A stretch of 64,000 nucleotides of DNA, from the NCBI GenBank assembly GCA_005281725.1, contig SSBO01000009.1, positions 1,422,127 to 1,486,126 of the forward strand, given 5' to 3'. Origin of the DNA: Wuchereria bancrofti (taxonomy: Eukaryota; Nematoda; Chromadorea; Rhabditida; Onchocercidae). The position numbers and the translations under genes are program-made. This document shows, piece after piece, positions 1-11,376 of the stretch; the stretch's first letter is position 1, and each line of letters starts with the position of its first letter. The notes beneath the pieces are model-generated. The model did no database searches. It saw only the letters and a list, made by a program, of their open reading frames with translations, and was not told where the DNA came from.

Positions 1-39
1 ATTCTTAATTAAATTTAAGGTTTGAAATAAATCACATAC

Positions 40-1641
40 AGATAATTTGGGTTCTGTTCTATTTGATTTGTTAGAAACTGAGTGCAATCGTTGATGAAGA
101 ATTATTGCCATAAATACATACTGTCCAAAAATGATAACAACAACGCAAACGTTATTGAACATATGAGGCAAACTAGGCTGATAATGTAATCAAGAAATAA
201 TCACGAAAGTGATAAGAAATTATCATATTGTAAACTTTACAAAGTTTATAAATATTATAATAATAACAATGTAGTATTAACTCAAAAGGGAAGATAAGAT
301 TTTCAGTTAGCTTTAACTTCAGAATTTATTCTTTCCAAAATGCAAAAATTTAGTTTTAATAAACAAGAAATCAAATTTGAAAAAAAAAAAAAGATACCAT
401 TGTTTTATTTGAATTTGATTTATTAATCCAGACGCCGAGATTACTGTGATAAAATCCATCTGCACAAATTGAGTACATAATCAGAGCATATAAGAATGCC
501 AAACAAATCCAAAGCCATAATCTTGATTTCGTGAAACCTTGCTGAATATGTATTAATATCAATTTTTTGAAATTAATTTAATGATAGGTTTAAATTTAAA
601 AAGTGTATTCTTTGAATTTATTACGAAGATAATAAAATAAAATTGTGATCGAATGCTTACCACTGTTCTTCCCAAATACAAATTAAAGCATCTGTTAAAA
701 TTAAGAAGAACGCACAATGAACAATGAGCAAACCAACAAGCTGAAAAAGCATTTTGTAAAATTTGCCGTAACTAAAAAGATTTTAGCAAATACTATAAAA
801 TTTAACTTTACTATTTATTAAGTAAAACAAATTTCCAATTTAATATTTATAAGTGTAAAAATGTTAAGAAGTAAATCATATTTTTTTCTTACCTAGAAAA
901 AGTAATCTTTCCGTATGTTTCATTTTTTGTTCTAGTGTTGAAATTTAATTTAAATTTTGTATTTTTTGAAAAAATGAAATATACTGTTATTACTAACTTA
1001 AAGAAATAGAATTGGAAAATTTGGAGAAAACAGGTGCTGTGCAATATGAAATTCCTATGGTAGAATAAAGCCCAGTAATTGTTAAATCATTATTTGTAGT
1101 TATTATATCAACGATACCAATTACAATCATTAATTTGAAACATGAATGACAGCGATAATCTCGATGCAAAAATGTCACAAAACATGGCAAATAAGCAATC
1201 TGAAATTAGCCATTTAATTAAAATTTTTATTTACTCAATTAAGTCTTTTGTATAATTATTATTGGTGACATCAGTTAGATTTCTTTTTATTACAAAATAC
1301 TTCAAATGACAATTCAGGAGTAACCCACCTGCAACCTATTGATTACAAGATAAGGTAACTTATAAATTGTTAAATCAGCCTTAAAATTTTCTAAATTGTA
1401 ATCCGATGAGAATTCTTGCAATGCGCAAATGATTTATGTTTTGCATTGAAATGTTATACTTATCGAATTATTTGATAGAATGTTGAATTTAAAATTTCAA
1501 CTAATAAAAAAAAAAAGGAAAACCTGGAACATAAGACTGAGTGTGAGATATGTGACACCGATTGTTATATTCGGCTTGTCCACTGTTCTATTGACCTTTT
1601 CACAAATTGTTTGATTGATTATGACTAATGTTTCGTTTAAG
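40..1641 (-). CDS. Srt-family 7TM chemoreceptor (partial)
   Basis: Predicted serpentine chemoreceptor of the nematode Srt family, expected in the plasma membrane of sensory neurons. Reading leftward on the minus strand the exons are 1641-1524, 1199-998, 740-661, 541-398 and 177-40. Every join keeps frame with GT-AG sites. The visible part is about 227 residues of an expected 320-340. Family hallmarks seen: a TM1 end followed by IAYLPCF, a CFKLM-IGIVD stretch opening TM2, SYCTAP before TM3, LNFNRC at the TM3 end (the family's L-x-NRC signature), KSRLWLWICL at TM4, and MFNNVCVVVIIFGQYVF for TM5. The first N-terminal exon is not found (1641 opens in mid-codon), and the TM6-TM7 exons lie beyond base 1. 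The donor at 39 (GTATGT) shows that the gene continues off the window. Family call is firm; the subfamily is not assigned. Confidence 0.85.
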
Positions 1642-3243
1642 CTAAAATTCTGTTTTACAATTTCGCAAAAAACAAAGAAAAAATTAGTTGTAAGAAATAT
1701 TATTAATCTTTTATTTGATAAAATGATAAGAAATTTCTTTTTTTTTCGATTAAAATATTTAAACTTTTTTCAAAAACACTAAAATTTTTTCACATAATCA
1801 ATTATTCAATCCAAATACGAATGAATATCTTCCAAAATTTAAATTTATTCTTTAATCTAAACTGTTCCAAAAATATAACAGTAAATTTACCTGCTCGAAA
1901 TCATTTTATTTCAAAGCTTTTTCTATTTTATGTGACCATTTCATCATCATTTATTTTTTTTTAAATTTGATCAATTTTGGATTATTGATGATAGCCAACT
2001 ATTGATAATGTGCTCTGAATAATTAACTATATCGGAATTTTAATTTCATTCAAACAATGTTTTGTACACAAATCACATCTACGAGTCACTGCGAAAGAAT
2101 TTTGAGAAAAAAAAATGCCGATTGAATAAACAAAATAAACAAGTGATTTAATGATAAATGAGAAAGAAAGGTATTTATCAAAACTAATGATGTAATATTG
2201 TTGAATAAATTTTAAAAATACGAATTGAGACAGACAGAAATTTTACTTATTCCTCTTTTCGATGCAACGAATCAAATTTTTTGTTCACAAGAGCTGCTAA
2301 TTAGTTATTTAATATGGTAGCTATGACATTTGTGCAGTATCAACTGAAAATTAGATACTATTACTTACTCATTTTTTTTTTTTTTTTGAAAGTAGAGAAA
2401 TAACGATATGCTAATTATATGTTTTTATTTAAAAAAAATCGTCGATCGTTTTTAGAAATAATTTGTTAAATTATTATATAGCTAAAAAGATGAATTATTC
2501 ATTATAAATTTCTAATTTGGTTGTTATGAATAATTAAGATCAGAAAAAAGAATGGATTTAACTGCAATTAAAAGAACTGAAATAGATAGACGAGAATGGT
2601 TTTATCCTTAAATTCTTAAAAAATATTTCTTTTACACAATGTACTTTTCAAATTTCAACAAAACAGAAAACAGAAAATAAAAACAAAAATTACAATTGAT
2701 ATTTATTTCTTCTTTCTTTGAATATTTTCATACTAATTCAAATTGCAAAGCGGCAAATTTAAGAAAATGAGATGAGGGAAGCTATTTCAGAAACTATTCA
2801 ACAAAACAGAATAATTATTACTATTAATGAAACCATAAAGGAATGATTCAGAAGTTTAAATGGAAAATTCAAGACAAAAAATGCGATAGATTAGATCATG
2901 AAGATATTTCCAGAAGAGAAACGAAGGATTCGGCTTGTGATTTCTTGTAAAAATTTTCTTCTCAGCAAATTATCTCTTATTATAATACTAATTTAGCATT
3001 TAACTGTGCAATTTTATTAATAAAAAAGGATTGAGAAGTTTATTCTTTCAAGTTAAACTATTTTTTGCTAGGAAAATCCGGAAAATATATATTTAATTTC
3101 TAAATATTTCTTTAATTTTTATGCAAAAATAAAAATAATGCCGTTGAATTAGTTAACCTATTCCAAAAGAGAAAATGCTAAATTTTGCCTATGCTTGAAA
3201 GATTTTATATCTTCTAGAAATTTCAGTTTTAATTTCTCAATCA

Positions 3244-3512
3244 ACCATTTTTCCATTTATATACTCAGCTAAAATTTGAAATTCATCAAAATTGATTAAA
3301 TTTTTGCAAAATTTTAGCTATGACTAATTGACGTGTTTGTCAATTTGACTAATAACGTAATGACGCAGCTATGATATTCTAATTTTACTTCAATGTCTTA
3401 ATTTTTGTGACGGAAATACTAGAAATGTTGTAAAGTAATAAGAGAAATTAATGAAAAAGAAAGGAAATAAAACAGCCGTCAAATGGATTAGAAATTGAAA
3501 AACAATTTTATC

Positions 3513-3547
<35 letters not shown>

Positions 3548-3690
3548 TAAAATATTCCATAATTGCGCTATGCTACGTCATTGCGCCATCGATTAAATTA
3601 GCAAAAATACGTCAATTGATCATAGCTAAAATTTTGCAAAAATTAAATCATTGTTTGAGTTTGAATTGAGTGTATGAATGAAAAAAATGG
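3244..3690. repeat. Foldback (inverted-repeat) element, MITE-like
   Basis: Two arms of roughly 130-140 bp, about 3244-3385 and 3555-3690, are imperfect reverse complements. The best core reads TTTTTGCAAAATTTTAGCTA followed by TGA-AATTGACGT (3300-3333 against the complement of 3612-3644). Similarity continues outward into a CCATTTTT...ACTC block and inward to GCGCAATGACGTAGC-like sequence. The spacer carries a (GA)n run. The shape fits a miniature inverted-repeat transposon or other foldback DNA. No target-site duplication was confirmed. Confidence 0.7.
3517..3544. repeat. (GA)n microsatellite
   Basis: Fourteen GA dinucleotides in a row, inside the spacer of the foldback element. Confidence 0.95.
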
Positions 3691-4049
3691 CTGAAAGAAG
3701 AATTAGTTGAAATCATTTTCTTTGCAAAAAGGAAAAAACTTCATTGTTGTCAAAGCTTTCAAGAAAATGTCACATTACTTTCTAATATGAAAGTAATGTG
3801 TTTATTGTCGAATTGCAAATTGTATTAGTAATTTAAGCTAATGACTTATATCCAATGAAGGAAAACGCGTGCTCACAATATTTCTCGAAACGTTTGCTAA
3901 ATAATCAAAGCTTTACTCAATCAGAAATAATGGCACAATTGGTAGTTACGTCAAACCAATTATGAAATAATAGCACCAAACTGAGGTTAAATGCAAGTTA
4001 AAAGTATCACTCACATCACTTTACATCTATGCGTGTTATAAATTTGTGC

Positions 4050-4160
4050 TTACGCATGCTTGTACGTGTATCCGTGTATGTGTGTGCGCATGTGTATGTG
4101 TACATGTGGTGTATGTGTGTATGGGAGTGTGTAAAGATATGTATGTGTATGCATGTGAAA
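4050..4160. repeat. TG-rich simple sequence
   Basis: Degenerate TGTG/TGTA/TGCA repeats (for example GTGTATGTGTGTGCGCATG). They produce an apparent ORF, which I reject as coding. Confidence 0.8.
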
Positions 4161-4638
4161 TAGTTGCCACCTGCAATTTATTCATAATTCAAAATTCTCA
4201 GTTAAATTCGTTAAACAGAAAAGAGAGAATTGTTGAGAGATTGGAAGAGAGAAAAATATGGCTGTTTTGCAATTAGAAATATCGGAGAGGAATTCAGCGC
4301 AATAAAATAGACTAAATTTCTTTCTTTTGTTACTAAGAAAATTGATAGCCCTGTTCCGGTATTTCCGGTTTCGGCATTATTTACCTACATTTTGGTATTT
4401 TGTTACGGGAATCATGAGAACCTATTGTTATAAGCAAATAGGTCAATTTAATTATTACTTTTTAGCAAAATAACCAAGAAAGTGTGCTATTCCGGATTCC
4501 ACCTATCATCCATTGAATGCTAATATCCTCAAAATGGTTTGTGAAGCACTTCCAAATAAAACAAACAAATTGAAAAATGATTCCCTCTGAAACTTGATAT
4601 TTTGCAAATTGGAAGTACTGTAAAACATAGAACATCTT

Positions 4639-4692
4639 AGGATTATTTGCGCAAATCAATCTCGAAGGATTATTTGCGCAAATTAATCTTGA
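4639..4692. repeat. 27-bp tandem duplication
   Basis: Two near-identical 27-bp units beginning AGGATTATTTGCGCAAAT, differing at about three bases. Each contains the palindrome TTTGCGCAAA. Confidence 0.85.
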
Positions 4693-6359
4693 AATTATCT
4701 CGAAAATGGATGTTATCGTGGGAACTCTGTGAGGATCAGCCTGTAAGAATTCGCAATTTGGATTGAGAATTCATGAGATGAAATCATTGAATGCACGATG
4801 AACAGATGACATGGACAAAAGCGCTTATTTAAGCGAAGTTGTTGTGTAGAATAAAAGAAATTTGAGTTGTAAGGTTTTGCAGGAAATGAAATTAAATTAG
4901 AATTCAAAAACGAGAGTTATACAAATATCCGGAAAATGAAATATTCTGTTTCAATGTTTTAGCAAAATGAATGAATGCTTTATTGTTACTCATAAAATAT
5001 TTCCTGGAAATAAGCTTCATGCATCTTTTGAAAACCGGAACTGATATAACATCCGGTTTGATAAAGAGAGATATTCGACTGAGTAAATATATGACAATTC
5101 CTGTGATATCCTTTTTTTAGAATCAAGTGGAATTGCCTTTGCTAAATCAAATTAATTTAGTTTCTGTTCAATTTTGACGTACAAGATAAAAAAACTTACC
5201 TTCCAATGCCTAATAATTCTGATATCATAGTAAGAACTAATAAATTCTTACTAATTTAATTGCTATCCGGAAATAACTCTCTGTTCTTTCATTCTTTTTC
5301 TTGTTAGTAAAACACTTTTCTAGCATTTCCGTCTTAAAAGAAATCAGGAAAAAAATTGGGAAATCATACGAATGCTACATTATTGCAATAATTATTTGGA
5401 TTTAACTAAATTGTAAATCTGATCAACTGATCAGCTAATTAAACCTAAAATTCCTGGAAATTTTAATCAATTTTGATGATCAAATTCAAAATTTGAACTG
5501 AGCTTAAGAGTGGAAAACCGTTGACTGAAAATTTAGATGTTACTAACAATGTAAAATCTTTCAAGTACAGACAATTTGATTGTTTGAACTCAATCAATCT
5601 AGCAAATATAGAAAATCCCTTAATAACTGCTAAATTATCAATGCTCCGAAATTGGATTGCTTCATTTTAATTGTACATTCTAATTTTGATAACTTACTGA
5701 TATAATCACAAAGTGATTGATAATATATTGATTAATAAAACGAATATTTCTAAATGAAAAAAAAAAAAGCTCTCAGTTGAATTTTCACAGCGATTTAAAA
5801 AATTTGAACGGTTTGAATAATTTGAATTGAAATTTTTAGAAGCAAAACTGTTGTAAATTATCATTCAGTTTACGACTTATCGTTGTAAAATTTTCATTCG
5901 CAATTTTTGTTTTCTATTTATGTGTCTAATGTGTAATTCATTTCTTTTTTTTTGAAACATATTTTAATTTAACAAATGACTTAGTAGACGTGACGTATGA
6001 TATTGTGGCAGAGAATTTTATGACTAAAGTTGTTTACGTAAATATTAAATAAGCGATTTATTGAATTAATGTTAATTTAATCTCTTTGCAGAAAATTGTC
6101 TTAGTTTCCTTATCAATATCATTTCATACATTTTCGTCACCTTTTCTTATCAGTTCTTTAATAATTATTATTCTTTTTCATTCTCGATCAATGAATGATT
6201 TTTTCATTGAAAATAATAACGTATTTTAACACACGTGCTGCAATAATCATTCACGTATTGCATACGTATAACGTCTTGTCGTATCATTTGATACCAAAAA
6301 AAAAAAGAAAATTTCCCATGTAAAACCATAAATCAATAGAAAAGTTTTAGTCGAAATTT

Positions 6360-9321
6360 TCAAATTACAGATGATTGATATGGATTATCATTGTAATTAA
6401 TATCATATTTATGTTTCTGTCCATCATTTTCCATCTGATTCTTACAGTTAATGAAGAATGGTAATTTGATCTTTTCATGTTCTCTGATATAATTCTCTTC
6501 AACCGGATCATTTCCATTATCATTTCGTTCCGGTATAAAACAAAACAATCGAAGGAAGACAACAACAGACATTAGAATCTATAACATATATTTCTCGGCA
6601 TTATTGGCGAGTAATATACTTTTTCTTAGATATAAATTTTGATAAAGTAATAATTTTTTTGAAATTTCTAAATTTCTGTAATTTGTCAAAAAAGAAATTA
6701 AAATATGTAAAAATAAATTTCACCTGCTAATGAAAGAAATAATAAACAGAAGTATGGTAATGAATATTTTTAAGGTTAACAACAAGATGCTAACATAGAA
6801 TTAATTATGTTCACTTTTTACTGTTTATAAAAAGTTTCTTTCTTTTTGTGCTGAAGCGTAAAGAACGTGAAGCTAGAGAAAGACTTACGAGTGAAGTAAG
6901 CGTGAGAACGTCATGAATAAGGATAAAAGCATCGCTCCATTTACAGTTATGGAGTACATCGGCTGAGAAATGTTCACTTGTGACACAACTGATTGATTTG
7001 CCGGATGAAAGCTTGAATAGAAATTGATCAGGTTAACTTGTACAAAAAGTAAAATTTAACTTCAACTCTGCTTCACAACTTCAAGCTAATGCTGACGAAG
7101 GTAAACTTATTGTAATTAACTAATTAACTAAAATTGGCATGCGACAATATTGTTAACTGAGTAATTAATTACGTTAATTTTTTTTTTTGTAACATTTACT
7201 TTGATAAACGATACATATGAATTAGCTAATATTTTAAATTTAATTACTATGTTATCTATTTGCTTTTTTCTCCTTCCAATCTACGACGTATACTTAATCA
7301 TATCCGGAATGAAATATCCGGAAAAACAAACAACACTGTTTTGTAAATAATGGAAGAAAAGTTTTACAGTATACAGGTCGATGGTTACAACCGTAATATC
7401 AATAGCAGTACGCAGTACAAAGAAGAATACTGTAAAACAGAATATAAATCGTTGGCCGGACAGTACACCGACCATTGCCATTATAGCAAATGCAATTTCA
7501 ATCTCAGCTGAAAGCGGAAAGTTGGATTGAATAATTTTTCATTAAGTTTATTTCTTGTTAAGTCAAAAATGGCGCTATTATTCTCAAATTTGGCGCTAAA
7601 TGATATTCTCGGAGAGACAGCAGTAGGAATGACTTAATTTCATTCTCAATTAATGATTTTTTGTTCCTTTTTTTTTGCTCATTTATCTTTATGAAATAAT
7701 AGAATGGAATAGTTCATTGTTTTACTACAATATTTTAATAATTCAACAATAATCCAGAATTCAGGATCCTTTCCTTTCCTTCTATAACGAAATGTGCTAA
7801 TTTAAAGTATTCAGACTTCATTAAATTTGTAATTATTCAATGAATTAACCTAATTTTAACGTACTAATTTGGCATGTTTTGACTAAATTCCAAATTTACT
7901 TATTAATTTTTCCTTTACGGAAATATCAAAATAAACTTACGCCAATTATGATTCTCAATCCATCCGTAAACATCATTTTCAGATACAAATTTAACATTCT
8001 GCGTAATGAGATGAATAGCAACGAGCATACGAGATGTACAGTAACCAGTCAAAATTACATTTTCCAGTAATTCCGAAATTTTACCCATTTGTGAATATTT
8101 CAACGATAAACAATCTTACTCTGATAATAGTTAAGAGGAAGAGTAACACGTAAACTAGAAAAGTATGAGTTAGTGATGGATAATTATATTCAGTAACCGC
8201 CGCTTACTTATACTAATAGAATGGACAATAAGTAAAAAACGAACGGATCTAATTTTATGCTTATCAGTAATAAGCAAATTTTACTCATAAACCAGTGCTT
8301 GCGCTATGATTAATATCATACTTTCGATCATTTCATTTCTGCTAAATTCAATGTTGAAAAAATTTTTTTAATTTATCAATTTATACTAAAAAATGAATAT
8401 TTCATCTAAAAGCACCAATTCAAGGTATCCATTTGGCTAAATGAGGGCAAAAGTTAAAACGATCAAATTTGAAGACTAAAGCGCGGTAAATTGTAAACTG
8501 CTATAGAAATGTGGGAAGCTAATACAATTGATCAATATTTGATCAACTTTATCGATCTTAACAATGAACAGTTGATCCATTTTTAATCTTTAACTTTTAC
8601 ATTTATAAACAACGCTTTGTAACTGCAACAGCTGGAACTTCTTCCTTTTTCTTTAATTGTAAGTTTAATTTTAAGTAATTTAAAAATGCTGATTGCATCT
8701 TGCCAGAGTTAGTTAACTGATTGCCTAGTAAGATTACATCATTTTAGATTTGTGTTTCTTAGACAGATTGGAGTTGAAATTTAACCACAATTTAATGAAA
8801 CAAATTTTATTAATAAAATCATTTTCAAACGAAAAAAGTGTATGGCAATTTTGCGGTAAGTTTTTGTTTAATAGCATATCATTACAATAGAAATGGATTG
8901 ATTTTCTTTTATTAGAAATACAAAAGACGCAATTTTATTTTCGAAATTAAAAATTTATAAAAGAGAAATTTTTGAAACATGTCTTCACTATCAATTCAAA
9001 ATCTTTTTTAATTATTTTATAACTTTAACTTTGTGATATTTCCTAAAATTCAATGTTTATTATAGATTGGACTGAGAGATCGGAAAGATTACTAATTTAT
9101 TTCAACCGTCATCAACCAACAAAAGGTATTAAATAGTAATAAGTGTGATTTTTACCTGTGTCATTTACACTTCCAAATGTTCCAAAATTGTTTTTTAAAA
9201 TTCCAAAACATCGTGGATTGGTGTTGAAAAAAGAAAAGTTATGCAATTGGAATGCAATTTGATATGAAATATTATGGGACAGAATGGCGAATGTGACAGA
9301 TGCACACATATTATTTTCCAT
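6360..9321 (-). CDS. Predicted four-helix membrane protein
   Basis: Unrecognised multi-pass membrane protein rebuilt from the minus strand. Exons with mutually consistent phase: 8259-8208, 8154-8120, 7998-7941, 7507-7368 and 6578-6360. A likely first exon is 9321-9169 (starting MENNMCASVTF). Its join across about 900 bp is uncertain: donor 9168 (GTGTAA, in phase) competes with a better-looking donor at 9155 that is out of phase. Hydrophobic segments in order: VRFLLIVHSISIIYVLLFLL, EIEIAFAIMAMVGVLSG, FIFCFTVFFFVLRTAIDITV and TILMSVVVFLRLFCFI. A hydrophilic tail of about 55 residues follows, with an NPYQ motif near its end. The first exon has a PRCF motif, and the plan resembles the nematode tetraspan proteins that open with a PRCC-type cysteine motif; that resemblance is an inference. 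The ends of the two cysteine-rich/tetraspan genes are about 240 bp apart on the same strand. Confidence 0.5.
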
Positions 9322-9559
9322 AAATTAATGTTTTTGTCATCCAAACGTCATATCATCTCTTTTCCTTCTGTATTTAAATCGATTTCACTTATTTTTATTT
9401 ATTTAATTATTTAATCTTTAGCTCTCCTCTTCGTATTTTATATTCAAACTAATTCCACACAACTTTTGTAACATACTGATTTTATTAAAATAAAATGTAA
9501 GGGAAAATGAATTTTATGTTTTGTATGACGTCATCAGTGAGCGTGTAAACGTGACGTGA

Positions 9560-11376
9560 TCAGTGAACTTGTTCATTCATTCTAGCAATATCTTCAGCAG
9601 ATAAAATTGTTTTGACACACGTTGGCCCAGGATTCATTACACATTTATGTGATGGTGGACATTCCATTGCATCGCATGCTGTAAATATTAGTTAAAGTTT
9701 ATTTATTTCGAGTAAAATTTGAGAATCAATTTAAATTATTTATTTAAAGTTTGTAAATGAAGGCAAAATCAATGCTTTGCTTCTCGCATATTTCAGTTCG
9801 ACTTCATTTTGGCTTTTTTTAACTAATTAATTTTACTAAAAAGAATCTAAAAGAAAGAAATCATTTAAACAAAAGACACATTTTAAGGTTCAATAAAAGA
9901 AAATAATAAAATGAGCAAACTTCCAGGTAGGACACATTTTGCAATTTTGCGACATGACCGGCCAATACATGGTACTAACTTTTCGGCACATACTTTACCT
10001 GCTGGACAGGGTGGATGACTTTTACAGCCTGAAACTTTATTGAAATTTCAAAAATTGCCAAAAACATGAAATTCTTCAAGCGAAAAAAATAAAATTCAGT
10101 GGAAAGGTTCCAAATATATGAAATTTGCCATCTAATTTTATATGCAAAAAGTTTTTCTCTCCGTATGTCTTACAATTGTAAATTGATGAATTTTCTTCAC
10201 CGATACCTCTGGGAATTACCGATGGAATGCATTGAGATACAGCCGGCATAGATTCTTTCTACGAGCTGTTAACTAAATGATTACTTTCTTTTTTCTTCTA
10301 TATCCTTCCCATGGGTATAATATGGGCAAGTCTTTTCCCCCAATAAACTTTGGTTATTTATGATTTTAAACGAAAATATGCTGAAAAATGTCAAAACCTT
10401 TGGTGTTATCGGGCATACAAACAAGTAGCGGTCGACATGGTGGATTTCCGCATGAGACAATATTTCGTTCCTCGCAATATGTTCCCAAAGGACAGAATTT
10501 GTCCACACAAGCTGAAATATTTTTTGAACTAAACTAATTAAAATTATCCATCAAAATTTTCGTCTTCAAAATTGACAATTTATTAACGTCATTTTGCAGT
10601 TTATGAATCATAATTAATTGTTTGCTTAATTCGAAATTTCCTATATTTCTTTCTCATTCGAAAAATTAATCATAAATTAATCTACAAAATTAATAATTTA
10701 CTATTATTTCAATTAATAATTTATTATTCAAAATTAACAAATTACGAAATTAGTAAAAACTTTGACTATTTATGAAAGAATATTAATTGAGAATGTCAAA
10801 CTGTATGTAATGAATACATTTGTGAGAAATGTGAACAGTGAAAATGTATTTCAACAAATTATTAAATTACTCACTTTCAAATCCTTTGAGACCAATGAAT
10901 ATGCCACAAATCTAAAATAAAGCATTAATTTATAAAAACTCAAAAGTTTTGATTTATAAAGTTTAAAAGCTTTAATTTATAAAATTCGAAAGTTTTTCTT
11001 ATTTGTGCTTGAAAGTGAAAGTTTTTTTACGCTTTATTTTTTCAAACCTTAAAATTACTTCAATTATTTGAATACAACTAACAAACATTTTCAATTATGT
11101 AAAGGAATACTTGGAGAATTATACTCAAATAAATTACTTGAAAATAAAAATTGCTAACAATTAAATAAATTAGAAGCATTGCTATAATTGTCGATGTAGC
11201 AGTGTTGAAAAAAAAAGCAAACTATGAGGAAATTTAAGTGCTACGCTCAAAATAAGAAGGACGAATTTCAACAACAAACAGGTTTTCGATTTCAAAAAAA
11301 AAAGTAAATATTAGAAAGCGTAACGTACATTCTGTGCTACTTCTAAAATTATAACTTCCATTTTACTCACTTGCAT
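9560..11376 (-). CDS. Small secreted protein with cysteine-rich repeats
   Basis: Exons on the minus strand: 11376-11371 (ATG CAA, followed by a strong GTGAGT donor), 10911-10875, 10511-10398, 10028-9921 and 9678-9560, ending in TGA. All four introns keep frame. Each of the last three exons carries one unit of the form C-x3/4-C-P-x2/4-C-x6-C-x3/4-C-x5-C: CVDKFCPLGTYC..., CKSHPPCPAGKVC... and CDAMECPPSHKC.... The third unit is shortened at its C-terminal half. A short hydrophobic run (ICGIFIGL) lies at the N terminus and may be a minimal signal peptide; an alternative first exon is possible. A polyadenylation-type AATAAA lies downstream near 9485. I do not recognise a named family. The Cys spacing is reminiscent of follistatin-like or EB-type modules of secreted invertebrate proteins. 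The one-module-per-exon layout, all in phase 1, is the pattern left by exon shuffling or duplication. Confidence 0.75.

Larger units (their letters stand above)
1642..6359. other. Gene-poor AT-rich stretch with repeats
   Basis: I see no supportable gene in this stretch. The first exon of the Srt gene may lie just inside its left end. It holds a long foldback element (about 3244-3690), a GA microsatellite, a TG-rich tract and a 27-bp tandem duplication, each listed separately. The short ORFs here lack splice context and recognisable sequence. Confidence 0.6.

Noticed and set aside
4046..4276. 76-codon ORF over TG repeats
   Set aside because: Translation is a Cys/Val/His low-complexity product of simple sequence.
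7915..8103. Full 62-codon minus-strand ORF as one exon
   Set aside because: No acceptor fits its 5' part; an exon starting at 7998 after ACGCAG joins in phase to both neighbours.
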